DNA of 64,000 nt from Hemibagrus wyckioides (taxonomy: Eukaryota > Chordata > Actinopteri > Siluriformes > Bagridae): NCBI RefSeq assembly GCF_019097595.1, contig NC_080720.1:14837352-14901351 (forward strand). Reading direction: 5' to 3'. The notes beneath the pieces were generated by a model that saw nothing but the letters and a program-made list of their open reading frames with translations, had not been told where the DNA came from and made no database searches. Within the stretch, counting starts at the first letter, position 1. Every line of letters begins with the position of its first letter. This document shows, piece by piece, positions 34,247-46,450 of the stretch. A program made the position numbers and the translations under genes.

Positions 34247-34755
34247 GAGCACTGAGAGGTGAAGTGAATAACACTGATTATCTCCTCATCATGGCACCTG
34301 TTAGTGGGTGGGATATATTAGGCAGCAAGTGAACATTTTGTCCTCAAAGTTGATGTGTTAGAAGCAGGAAAAATGGACAAGCGACAAGGGCCAAATTGTG
34401 ATGGCTAGATGACTGGATCAGAGCATCTCCAAAACTGCAGCTCTTGTGGGGTGTTCCCGGTCTGCAGTGGTCAGTATTTATCAAAAGTGGTCCAAGGAAG
34501 GAACAGTGGTGAACTGGTGACAGGGTCATGGGCGGCCAAGGCTCATTGTTGCACGTGGGGAGTGAAGGCTGACCCGTGTGATCCGATCTAACAGACGAGC
34601 TACTGTTGCTGAAATTGCTGAAGATGTTAATGCTGGTTCTGATAGGAAGGTGTCAGAATACACAGTGCATGATGGGTCACGGTTGTTTTGGCAACAAAAG
34701 GGGGACCAACACAATATTAGGCAGGTGGTCATAATGTTATGTCTGGTTGGTGTAT
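34247..34755 (+). mobile_element. internally deleted Tc1-like element (family 2), copy A
   Basis: The left part has GGTGAAGTGAATAACACTGA, TTATCTCCTCATCATGGCAC and GTGGGTGGGATATATTAGGC blocks. Next comes a decayed N-terminal transposase: a first HTH with frameshifts, then a second with RATVAEIAEDVNAGSDRKVS. The sequence then jumps straight to the last codons and the right end (GGCAACAAAAGGGGGACCAA, CATAATGTTATG). The whole catalytic DDE domain is missing. The junction is the same as in the copy at 39603. Confidence 0.85.
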
Positions 34756-34765
34756 ACACATGCAG

Positions 34766-35425
34766 AGATCAGGCATAACATTATAACCACCCACTGAATA
34801 CTGTGTAGTTCATCCTTGTGCCATCAAAACCGCTCTGATCCCGTAAGGCATGGACTCCACAGGACCTCTGAAGGTGTGTTGTGCTACATTAGCAACAGGT
34901 TCTTTAAGTCCTGTAAGGATAGGACTTGTTTGTGCAGCACAGTTGCTCGATTAGATTGAGATCTGGGGAACACCTTGATCTCTTTGCAGAAAATGTTCAG
35001 AAATGGTTTGAAGAACATGAAAGTGTGACATTAACCAGCTGAAAGAGGCCACTGCCATTAGGAAATAATGCTGCCATGAAGCAGTGTACATGGTCTACAT
35101 CAATGTTTAGGCAGGTGCTGCTTGTCAAGGTAGCAACCACAGGTTTCCTAGCAGAACACTGCCTCTGCTGGCTTGCCTTCTTCCCATGCTCCATCCTGGT
35201 GCCATCTGTTTTCCAGATAAGTGACACACATGCAGCTGTCCATCCACATAATGTGTGAAAGAAAACATGATCCATCAGAGCAGGCCATCTTCTTCTATTG
35301 CTCAGTTGTCCAGTTGTGATGCTCATGTGCCTATTGTAGGCATTTTAGGTGGTGGACAGGGGTCAGCATGTGAACTCAGTCTGGTTTGCAGCTATCTAAG
35401 CAGTGATGCAGTGTGTTCTGATGTC
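34766..35425 (-). mobile_element. Tc1-like element (family 2), copy B, C-terminal half of transposase, inverted
   Basis: The right end GATCAGGCATAACATTATAA is followed, on the minus strand, by the C-terminal half of a Tc1-type transposase. Readable pieces include DHVHCFMAALFPNGSGLFQL (about 35024-35083) and MDHVFFHTLCGW (compare the DESRFLL region of the family). Small indels break the frame and the PNSPDLNPIEHLW region is degraded. The N-terminal half is absent. It lies 10 bp after copy A in opposite orientation. Confidence 0.8.
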
Positions 35426-36551
35426 TTTTTTTTTTAATCATAGCCAGCATTCCTTTTTCCACCTGCTCTCTTAAAAAATATAGCTGCTCTAAGTGAACTA
35501 AGCTCTGAAAGGAGGTAGCAAAGTGATTTATTTCATTTTTGAAGAAAGAAAAAGAAAGAGTGGGGGGAAAAAAATCTACACACACTGTGTGAGATTTTTT
35601 CCTTCTTAAGGAGATTAGGAAGATGAGAAAATGTGGACAAAGAAAGATTAAGAATAGAGTAGAATGTGACTAAGGAAAAGTATGACTAATATAAAAAATG
35701 TATAGTAATATACTGAACATTACAGAGGACCAAGTAACAATAGACTGAGAATCAAGTAATACATTTGGAGTGACTGCATGAAATTACCTACAAGCTTTTA
35801 AACTTTATAGGAAGCCAAAGACTTTTCAATTTTCCTTCCACTGCCTCAATTTTGCTTGCAGTGTCTCTTCATTACACCAGCAGCACTGCCTCTCTGCTCA
35901 CACTCCACCTCCAGCATTGCAATTTCCTCACTTTTTTCTGGCCTGAAAGTGGTTTTGTTCTATTTGTATGCTTTTCATTAGTGCAGCACAATATTGTCAT
36001 CATCACACATGGAGACCTGGATTTTAGGCAAGCCCTTCTCATTCCCTGCGTGCCACATTCTGAAGCTGTTACAGTATATTGTGGAGATCCTGTGTATGTC
36101 TAACTCTTGTGTTACAAGTCTTGTATTACGTGTAAGTGCCTCGAAACCGCTTAGTATATTTTTCCACCTCATTTTTGTTTGTGTTTTTTAAGGTATTACG
36201 TACGAGTTAAATGTGGAAAACAGATGCTTCTCTTGAACACTTGCACAGTGATAGATGAAACTGCTAAAGGAAAACGCTCACATCTGCAGTCCATCATTGA
36301 CTAATTTTGTCTGCTGTGGCAGCTCTTTAATCTTCCTCCATCTCAAATAATGGCTCTGTCTGCCTTCTCTTTGTTACTATACTTTCGAATTTGAAGAACC
36401 GGCAAACGCTTGAGACACAATAATCTAAGCAGACAGCTTCATTCCAAACACATTTGACGTGTATTTACTCTCTTACATGTCATCACTTGAGGTTTGCCTA
36501 AGCCTGTGTCTCATGATGGCATTCTTGTCCTTTTGTACCTTCTGTAGCAGT
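35426..36551. other. intergenic sequence
   Basis: AT-rich, T-run at 35427-35436. No gene or mobile element recognised. Confidence 0.55.
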
Positions 36552-36660
36552 AGCAGTGATCCTCAGCCCTGGCCCTGATTAGTTGGATCAGCTTAGCTGG
36601 ATTAGTGTTGGAAACTGATTTGTGGGTGTATCTGAAGGAACAGGGCTGGTGATCACTGCT
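36552..36660. mobile_element. short MITE-like palindromic repeat (109 bp)
   Basis: The ends AGCAGTGATCCTCAGCCCTG and CAGGGCTGGTGATCACTGCT are inverted copies (20 bp, two mismatches). The arrangement suggests a small non-autonomous DNA element; the superfamily is not determined. Confidence 0.65.
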
Positions 36661-39602
36661 CGGATGTTCTGCTATGCCACAATGCCCTTTCTCACTGTTT
36701 AATTTCCATGTTGTTTAAACGCCAAGTAAACATTTCTTTGGTTTTGTGTTGTAGCTCCATTTCTGATGTGTTCAATTGAAGACCATAAGGAAGCTACTTG
36801 TGTAAGTTCTTCTAATCTACATTTATTTTTTATGAATATGAATTTTGATGAATTTATTTTTAATCACATTATTTTCTAATTATTTTGATAGCAATAGCCA
36901 GGTGGATAAATCGTAATAAATGAATTATGCAGAAATCCAAGCAAGTTATCCAACTCATTTATCCCTCACATCTACACTGGACTCTGACTGATGGATCCTA
37001 CTAAAATCAGACTCTGACTGTCCTTGTACTGTATATGTGCAAGACTTCCCACTGTGACACCTTTAGACTGCATACAGTGTTACATTGTTCAAAGAATATT
37101 ATTATTTTCTCTTATTCGAATACATGAATAATTTGGAATACTCTATTTGTATTATCTCCCATTGTTTCACTGTATGACTGAACACACTGTATACAGTTTA
37201 CTATTAATTCCCTTGCTTACTTTAGCTGCTTTTTGTACTACATACAAAAAAAACCCTACTTATAATATTGTCTGGGTCGGCGTGCACAGCTGAAGCACCA
37301 GAATTTCATTGTATATAGACAATAAACGTGAAACTTGAAACTGAAGTCTCAGCAAGTCATAACTAACATAATTTGAGCTTTACTAAAGACTATAGGAGAC
37401 AAATGCGTATATGACTTGTTGCATGAAGTGTATGATTTTGTATAGCTATAGTAATTCTCCTCATCTAACACTTGTATTTATGCTTACTACAAGAAGTAAG
37501 AATTGTTTTCGAATGCTTTGGCCATTAGCTATAGTGTTCTCACATCATATGTTTAATATACTATTCATGTCTGGCTAATATCCTTGTTGGACTAAGTACA
37601 ACTGCATTTCTGCAAGCAGGAGTTTTATATAATGCTCCGGGCTAGATTTTGGTGCATTCGCTTTAGAAGTGGGAAATCGAAACTTTTAAATTAATTCATT
37701 TTCGACCTCCTAGCTACAAAAGTGCAGAAAACATGGATGTCTTCCATGAAAGCTTGTCGTTTGGCTAGTGACAAGCCGGCTCATTGTGATATATCAGTGA
37801 TCTTTTCACACAAAGAATAACCCGTGTGTGAACGTTAATCAGCGTTATAGGTCAGCCAGAGAAATTCAATGAATTTGCTGGACCTAGAAACTTCTAGAAC
37901 TGCATGACGAAAATCAATCCCAGAATGCAATGCCTCTACACTGTAACACTGTATAACGGCTGAAGCAGACAGAAAAACGAGACCTGCTGTATATGTAAAA
38001 GATACAGTATTTTATTGTTTTTATGGAAATCTACTAAATTACTCTTAGGGTTACAGCGTATTTAAAAAGTAAAGCAGCAGAACTTTGTGCTGACCTCGAG
38101 GTTGTGAACTCCTCCTTGATATTCCAGGTAAAAAAGTTAAGGAGCTTTTTCTTTTTAGAGATTTACAGAGAATATAGAATTATGAGATTTATATCATATT
38201 ATATGTAGCCCAGATACATGATCAGCATGAGCAGATTTGATTTTGATTCTAGAGAGAGATGAAGGAGAACAGACTGCAGGCAGGAAATGATTAAGAATGG
38301 ACTAGAATGTGACGAAGGAAAAAAAAATAAAATCTTTAAGCCTCTAGTTTACAGAGCAAAAAGAAACAATAGATTGCTGACATAATAATAATGCATTTGG
38401 AGTGATACAAACATTTCTTTTCATTTTCTTTGCTTTGCCCCAAATTTCTTTGCAGTACATCTTTAGAGCTGATCTATCAAAATATACACGACAGGACAAA
38501 TGTTAGCTTTAACAGTTATTAAATGTAGGTTTTAGGGATCCTACTCTATTCTGTCCTACACGAGTGTACTGTTCTTCATGGTAATGTCCTGTTCTGCTGG
38601 AATTCCTGCTCGCCTCTACATATCCATCACAGTTTTTTTTAGATTATTAAATTTCCCTTCTCTAGAGTTATTAAATTAGGCAAGCTGTTTGTGATACTCT
38701 GCTCCAAATAGAGCACAGTCGGACTACACATCTGAACCTGCACTCCAGGTCTCGAGCAGCATCTCAATTCCTTTTGGATTTTGCAAGAGAGTGTGTCCAC
38801 CCTTAAATTTATACGGATTTTAACAAGCAGGAGTGATTTTTGGCAGAAATCATACAAAAGAAAGCAAGAAGAATAACATTGGCTGTTGTTATGTTGGCAT
38901 AACATTAATAATTTGTATTTTTTTTTTTTTTTTTATGAACAGGCTAATGTGGATGCTGATGAATTTACAATTGTGATGCCAAGTTAAACAGTGAAGGTTG
39001 GAGATACGATTTCATGAAGTATGACACTTGTGATAATGACTATCAGGCATATTTCAGCTTGCTCTCGTCTTAGCTAGCTTGTTTACTTAGAAAACTAGTT
39101 GTAATAGTCTAGCATATCAGAGAGGGTTACTAATGGTTCATTTCACCTAATGTATTAGTTAATAGCTAATCAGTTTCACCAGGATTTTTATGAGTACAGA
39201 GATTAACGCAAAATCAAGCAAATTCTGTGATATTCAGGGGAGCTTGCAGTTTTTCAAACACAGAGCAGATTTTCCACAGATTTGGGCCAAGAGACATTGT
39301 GTGTCACATTCAGCCAAAGCTCTCTTCCAATCACATGCATCAAACATGAGTACAACTATCACAGAAAGTAATTCCATATGTGTCTGCACTGGTAGGAGTT
39401 TAAAAGAAGTGTCCTGTGCTTACAATATCTCTAATTCTAATTCAGTATCTCTAATTCAAGTAGTTTTCTGCAAAAAAAAAAAGCATGAACAACTCCAAGT
39501 TGCATCACAAATTAAAAAAAAAAAAAAAAAAAGCCACAGCAATCACAAGTCTGCGAAATTATGAAATATGTATAAAGCCTGGGTTGCGTGGACAGTTTGC
39601 AC
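36661..39602. other. intergenic sequence with a probable retroelement tail
   Basis: A stretch at about 37016-37345 ends in GAATTTCATTGTATATAGAC, AATAAACGTGAAACTTGAAA, which resembles 3' tails of fish retroelements (AATAAA followed by short CTTGAAA repeats). The rest is AT-rich with A-runs near 39515 and nothing else recognised. Confidence 0.45.
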
Positions 39603-40146
39603 TGACCAGGCATAACATTATGACCACCTGCCTAATATTGTGTTGGTCCTTCTTTTGCTGCCAAAACAGCCCTGACCCATCAAGCACTGTGTATTCTGAC
39701 ACCTTTCTATCAGACTAGCATTAACTTCTTCAGTAATTTGAACAACAGTAGCTCATCTGTTGGATCAGACCACACGGACTAGCCTTTGCTCCCCACGTTC
39801 TTCAATGAGTCTTGGCTGTCCATGACCCTGTCGCCGGTTCACCACTGTTTCTTCCTTGGACCACTTTTCATAGATACTGACCACTGCAGACCGGGAACAC
39901 CCCACAAGAGCTGCAGTTTTGAAGATGCTCTGATCCAGTCGTCTAGCCATCACAATTTGGCCCTTGACAAACTCGCTCAAATCCTTACGCTTGCCCATTT
40001 TTCCTGCTTCTAACACATCAACTTTGAAGACAGAATGTTCATTTGCTGCCTAATATATCCCACCCACTAACAGGTGCCATGATGAGGAGATAATCAGTGT
40101 TATTCACTTCACCTCTGTGTTCATAATGTTATGCCTGATCGGTGTA
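39603..40146 (-). mobile_element. internally deleted Tc1-like element (family 2), copy C
   Basis: Both ends are present and inverted (CAGGCATAACATTATGACCA on the left; CATAATGTTATGCCTGATCG on the right). On the minus strand an 83-codon frame (39765-40016) holds an intact paired-like [23 protein letters not shown], then [20 protein letters not shown]. This is a DNA-binding domain without a catalytic domain; the frame breaks before the second HTH. The catalytic region is deleted between GACCCATCA and GCACTGTG on the + strand. Confidence 0.88.
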
Positions 40147-40218
40147 TGATTACAGTGTAATCAGCAGCATATTCAATTAGACTTCTTGCAGTTTTGCAAC
40201 TTGGATAACATGCTTTAG

Positions 40219-40388
40219 TTGTCACATATACATTATTACAGGGCAGTGAAATTCATATATCTCAGTTAAGGTGAGAGCACAGGGTCAGCTCTGATACAGC
40301 ACCCCCGGAGCAGAAAGGGTTACAATAGTGGCAGCTTGGTGGTGCTGGGGCTTGAACCCAAAGCCCTACCTGCTGAGTCACCTGTTGC
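40219..40388 (-). mobile_element. tRNA-derived SINE fragment
   Basis: On the minus strand: GGGTTCAAGCCCCAGCACCA (B box and core), GCTGCCACTATTG, then CTGACCCTGTGCTCTCACC and the tail AATGTATATGTGACA. It is the same family as the copy at 45646. Confidence 0.7.
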
Positions 40389-43300
40389 CTTTGGTCAAGT
40401 ATCTCTTTACCCTGATGTGTTAACAGTTGCTGTGTATTTCTATTAAATTTGCTGTATATTTAGTGTAATTGCCTAACTTAATGTGATTAGTTGACATCTT
40501 TTGGCAATATTCCTCATATTTGTGGAACATTTGTTCACCCTTTTTGTGCTGTATAGTATTTCAATATACAGCATATTTTACTTAGTAAATTTGATATGCT
40601 TTATCAGCCTTTGTGATGTAAAGCAAGTGGCCTATAGTCCAATCAAATATGACAGGTGTGAGTTAGACTCATGTAACTTTAATCATCTGAATGGGCCTCC
40701 CAGAACACCAAGCTAAAAAAAATATACATCATAACTTTTGAACTGACTTCAGTCTGTACTCTGAATATGGCCCTAGTAAATTATGTAAATGCTATTAACA
40801 TTTAGGACCTCTAAACATTAACTGGTGGTTTTAGTCATCACTGTTAGAAATACCCATCATTTATCTATATTATTATTCACCTCTTTTCTGAAGCTTGACC
40901 ACAAACGACGTTGTTAACTGCATGATTGACTTAGTTTTCTCAGAAAGATGTCATCATGTGACCTCGGGTCAAATTCGAGAGCCACCGATGGTCCATTTGC
41001 TTATAATAGAATGATGAGTGATGAGAGGAAGATTCATCATTTAAAAAAAGAAGGTAGAACCTTGCACTTGTTAATGATGCGTAGTTGGGAGTGCGAGGAG
41101 AAAGACGCCTCTGTAAAGATCTCAGGAGTTCAGTTATGGATTTAAGTGTAAAACGCTAGATTTAATGACTTCCACTGAATTAAAATGGCTTTAGTGTGGT
41201 GGTGTGTTTTGATAATGGATTTGTCTTCACAGTGACTTCATCTTTGTGTTTGTGAATCATTCCCTGCTCCATCTCAGATTAGTCTAAAGGGTAATTTAAC
41301 CATTGCTGTCACTGAACCCCAGCTGTGTTATTTGTTTTTCCTTTGCTCTGGGAGTGTGAAGCGAACCCCTTGTGCCACATTCTGGGTAAGATTTCACCTA
41401 TGCGAGTTTTTCTTCAACGAGAAACCTTATCTGCAACTTTCAGCTTGTGTCATCAACCCTCTGACACAGCTGTTAATTGAAGCGCTGTCAGTCTGGTGAG
41501 AGCTGGGAGAGGTGATGGAGGAGGGAATAGTGTGTGTGTGTGTGTGTGTGTGTGGCTTCATCATTTCTTGGATTTGACCTCAGCCAGAATCACAATCGCC
41601 TAAACTCATAATTTCCACAAACAGAAATTCAGATTTAATTATGACTGTGTGTGTTTGTACACAATCCATGGACCTACGTATTTGATGGGGAAGATATGTA
41701 AACATAAAGGGTTCAGCTGACCCCTTGCTATGTTGATATGGGACACAGCTAAAACCAGCACTGTTTGAAATTCACATGGCAGAAGAAGTACCCCCCGACT
41801 TACCCCAAACTTTGTCTGTGTTTTCTTACTGCTGCTTGGTGCAAAATTAAACATCATAATAATACATATGAGGATATAAATAAAAACATGTGGATATAAA
41901 TAATAAATACAAATACAAATAATAGTAAAAAATAATAATAATAATAATTATCCTTCTTTTCCATCAGCACACACTAGTAAAAAAAATTCCAGTAAATTGC
42001 TTTTTTGTTTTTGTTTTGTCGTTGTTGTTCTTGTTGTTTTCTTCTACTTCTCCATTCTGCCTACCAGATTTTTTTTATGGTAACAACAGATCCACATCAA
42101 TATTGGGCATAATTACAGCTGGGGATCTTCCATTTTTGGTCTGATAGCAATTATCCTGATCCATCACTGCTATGGATAGATATCACATTACACAAAAGGT
42201 GGATATGATGGCAGCTGGCCATAACATCATAAACCAGTATGTGTTAAACTGAAGCTAATGTTATCTAGCCACTGTGTTTGAAGTATTAATGTATTAAATT
42301 GGTTTAGTTTATATAATCACTGCGGATTTTGTTCTTAAATGATATATTTAGTGTGTCCTTTAAATGTCTGCAAAGGTAATAGAAAGCGCACAATAATTTC
42401 TGTGCATTTCCTAAATACAATTTTCTCAGTAGACTATTCATTCAATTCTGTGGTTTACAAGAATTACATTACGCACCATTCTGTTTATTTCTAGTCTGAG
42501 AAATGGCCTGGAATACACAATCCAAGGACTTGCTCCATTTATGCATGTCTCTTTAGAATTTTAACTCTGCCAGCGCAGCCGTGGAGAAAAGTCCTTGGCA
42601 CGCGATCTCTCACTGCCCATTTCAGATGTCTCAAATTGATTAGTTCCACTAGTTAGGAACGGATCTGAAAAATATTTGACTTGGCTAATTTGTTGAAAAT
42701 TCTCCACAGATAATTCTGCAGACAGAGTGAGGTATTATTTTTATGGTATTCCAAACGGTCACGTTGTCCTCCGTGGCTGCTTGTTGACTTTGATTAATAG
42801 TCGGGCTGCATGCTTCACCCTGAGGAGCGGCTTTGAGGAGCTTTAGCCGTTCCTATATAATGAAAACATCCATGTGTGGTCCTTTCGCTTTCCTACAGTA
42901 AAGCTGTCGTAATAAAAGTGTCATCAGTCTGAGTGTATGTCAAGCAGAGGAGATGTCACCTTCACACAGTGGGTTTTATTGGCCTTTACCATGCAGCTTG
43001 TTGGCCACGTGCAGCTAGCAAGGCGACTGTCTTGCTGTGTGACCAGCATCCCCTTTTTCCATGTGTTCAGATTACGGCAGTGCTTTATTTGTTTATGCAG
43101 TGCAGAATCTAGGTAGAAGGATCTAAAACTGTCAGGCTTTACATTATTTCCATCCCAGAGCATCCCAGGTTACTTCATCATTCTTGTGTTAGCAGGAACA
43201 TTTTAAATGTATATCAAACATTTGTGGTTTCATTACATTCATTTTTAAATGCGTATAATCTTGTTCTCTATTTCTCTGAAGCTACTACATTTATGTAAAG

Positions 43301-45645
43301 ATATAATGAGTCAGAACTGAATGTGGAAATACGCTTTCTAGAGGAAAAAATGAAGTATTAATTCAATTAAACACATCTTTACACTTTCCTCTCTCATTAT
43401 ATAAACACATTGTGTCACAGACTGTGTGTTTGTATAAAATGAAATTTAATATTTGAAACAAAATCTTCAAGTTTACTATATCTTAACAGTAAACAAGCAG
43501 ATGTATATGTTCTCCCCAAAATCTGAATAATCAGCTGATAGAGAATGAGCACTCTGAGCTCTGCAGTGTCTGAGGCGTCATTTCAGCTGTAAAGAGTTGG
43601 ATAAAATGCACAATTTCTTGACCTGTTTCTCAAGAACTGGAGGTTTCAGTGGTGCGAGGTCCCAGTGTCATTTGAAAGACATTGAAAAGCTTTTTTTAAA
43701 CAGTTATATTACATATTATATAACTGTACAGTGTACAATGTCTGTCATTCAGACATGCTGAGCTCCTTTACCAGTCACTTCACATGTGCAGCTGATTCCC
43801 AGTAATTTATAAAAAAAAAAAAAATAATCACAAGTGCATTTGCTGTTTTATTTGTTTGCTTTATAATAAGGTTATGAGCGTCTACAGTTTGGTGTTAAAA
43901 CTTTAAACTATGTGACAGTCCATTCTGCTGCATGAATGACCAAGTTAAAACTAGAAAATTTGGGCTCACAACAATTTATGTGAAAAGTCAAGTGCTTTTT
44001 TGCTTTCCTGATTTACTTTTTAATGGATGAAAAAATACATTACTTGATTTGCTATGTAAACAGTCCATGCAGACAATTACAAGCGTTATACAGGTCAAGT
44101 TTACAGACATTTCGAGGAGCAGATTACAGATTCTGTGCCCAGATTCTCCTGTTGTCCATAATGGAAAATTGCTGGCAGTGTTCATTCTGCTTTTACTGCT
44201 TTCTTGTCATTAGGTTATTATTATTTCTTTAAGTTTAGTTTTTTTTTTTTTGCGCACCAGAGAATCATCTGGCTGCACTGGGCACCTGCTAATTTCAGAC
44301 TGAAATGTATGGATTGAATGGGATTTAGCAAGTGTCTGTAAAACAACTGAAAAGAAGCACAACCAAATACACACAAGTGCCATGGATCATAAAACATTTT
44401 CCAAATGGGTTTTCTCAGCCAAATAACACACAAACATAATCACTTCTACACATTTTGCTGGTTATTTGTACAAGTAAGAAATCCAAAAATCACAGATTGC
44501 ATCTGTGAATTCTCCTTAAATGTATGCTCCAATTCTTGTTGAGTGCATTTGAAGGTGAATCTCTAGAGTTTTTTGTCCTTGTGCGTCTCTCTCTCTCTTT
44601 CTGCTGATTGAACGTGAAGTGTATTTTAAAAACAGACGTGAAGGAAAGTCATTGCTCAAGGTTACACCAGTGTATTTAACATCTGAGCTGAAATGCATAA
44701 GGTGATGAAATTAGGTTTTAACATATGCCAGACACAATCAAACCTCAGAAACAAGACCAGAAGTAGACATAACTCACATCTGGCCTTGATCTACCCAGAT
44801 TATTAGAGACAGGAGCCTCACTTCAAACACTTGAGTGCTGAGGCTGTAGCAGCTCTGGCAAGTCCTTACATCTAATCTAAAACCAAGAGTTATCAAGTGT
44901 TGCTAGACTCCCCAGAACCCATTAGTAAAGCTGATGCTGGATTGCGGTGGTTAATTCTGCTTCAATTCATACATGGGTGCCGTCTACCTCCTCACAGGCT
45001 GCGCTCTCCCCCAAGTGCTGTGTGCTGAACTTTCCCGAAATTACCTTCCTGCAGGTTTTCTTCACTTCACTGCCTCCTGCATGCTTCCTATCCCACTTCC
45101 TTTCTAATCACACCTCTTTGACTTGTCTTGCAGGAAATGATGAAGGTGGATTATTGACCTTGAAGCCACTTAGTTGTAGTGGTAATTAATTGTGAAAAGT
45201 TTTCTTAAGAGAGCCATGTGATTTCGGTGAGCACTCTGAGAAGCACTTGAGCTGAGAGAAAGATGAAGGGTGAAAAATGATGAACAGGCTCTAGCAGAAC
45301 TGCTAGAGGAAAGCAAGACCCTGTATATAATACCATGTCAGAACACATTACTTAACACTCACAGTAATCCTCTTATTAATTCTGAAAACAAATTTGAATA
45401 TCTTGTATGCTTCACTGTATTATCGTCTGTACTGATGCAGTTTTTGCCTGATTTTTTTCATTCTTTAATTAGTTGAGAGTTGTGTAGTCTTGTTTAATCC
45501 TGTGTATGCGCATTTATAATGTATTTATATATTTCTTGTTTTCCCGTCTTGAGCCAGTGAAAGCACAGTAACACAGCATCATGGATGATCTCATTTGCTT
45601 TTACTTTGATTAGGGACTCTCTCAAACTGAAGATGATGTCGTCTT
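40389..45645. other. intergenic sequence
   Basis: A GT repeat (41530-41554), AAT repeats (about 41920-41950), an A-run (about 43808-43823). The segment about 42500-42860 is less repetitive and richer in mixed sequence than its surroundings, but no exon can be shown. No gene recognised. Confidence 0.5.
41530..41554. repeat. GT dinucleotide microsatellite
   Basis: About 12 GT units. Confidence 0.95.
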
Positions 45646-45870
45646 TGTCACATATACATTACTGCACAGTGAAATTCTTTCATCGCATATCCCAAGGTTG
45701 GAGGTTAGGGTCAGAGCACAGGGTCAGCTGTGATGCAGTGCCCTTGGAGCAAGGAGGGTTAAGGTCCTTGCTCAGAGGCCCAACAGTGGCAGCTTAGAGG
45801 TGCTGGGGCTTGAACTGACCATCTGATCAACAACCCAGAGCCTTAACCACTTGATCTATCACTGCCCACC
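45646..45870 (-). mobile_element. nearly full-length tRNA-derived SINE
   Basis: On the minus strand it starts GGGCAGTGATAGATCAAGTG, GTTAAGGCTCTGGGTTG (A-box region). Then come AGTTCAAGCCCCAGC (B-box region), CTGCCACTGTTGGGCCTCTG, ACCCTGTGCTCTGACCC, and the tail AAGAATTTCACTGTGCAGTA with ATGTATATGTGACA. Pol III type internal promoter boxes and the fish SINE core are visible. Confidence 0.8.
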
Positions 45871-46177
45871 ATAGCTCTGTATCTGTCGATGATTGACATA
45901 ACGTCCACATATGAGACCAACACTTGTGCCTTCTTCTCATACCCCATGATTTACACCAGAAACATTCACAAAGTGCAAGATTTTCTCACAATACAATTGC
46001 ATTGTGTTTTTTGTTATGTCGAGATCATGAGAAAAATGTCATGAAAACAAGAAAAATATAACACATGCCCTTTTAGGTCTTCCATACTGTAGCGATGTAA
46101 CTAATAGCATACACATATGCATCCATATTATATACATATACTAAAATGTATATCAGCAAACAGAATTAGACCTGAAG

Positions 46178-46450
46178 TTCATTCATTATTTTTCATGAAC
46201 TTCATCCTAGTCAGGGTCACTGGGGTTTCAGCTCCTATCCCAGAACCATACCCTAGAGACTAGAGATGGGCCAGTCCTTCACATGGCACCGTACCCACAC
46301 ATTCACACACATTGGGACAATTTAGCATAGCCACTGAGGTCTCAGGAAACATGGAGAAAGTTCATTCACAGACAGTTATCTAAGGTCAGGTTGGAACCGG
46401 GGCCTTGGAGCTGTGAGGCAGCAGCGATACCGACAGCTCCACTGTGCCGC
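46178..46450 (-). mobile_element. SINE-like repeat (Mermaid/HE1-type, tentative)
   Basis: The minus strand begins GCGGCACAGTGGAGCTGTCG and contains GCTGCCTCACAGCTCCAAGG, TTCCTGAGACCTCAGTGGC and a TGTGAATGTGTGGGTAC block. It ends near AATGAATGAA. This fits the general layout of a widespread fish dispersed repeat; the family name is tentative. Confidence 0.55.

Noticed and set aside
36755..36801. Exon-like segment with tgttgtag acceptor and gtaagt donor
   Set aside because: In the phase needed to follow the rad18 exon ending at 21767 it meets a stop after seven residues, and the exon at 26897 fits better.
44947..45189. 80-codon + strand frame
   Set aside because: No domain, no splice context, low similarity to anything known; likely chance.
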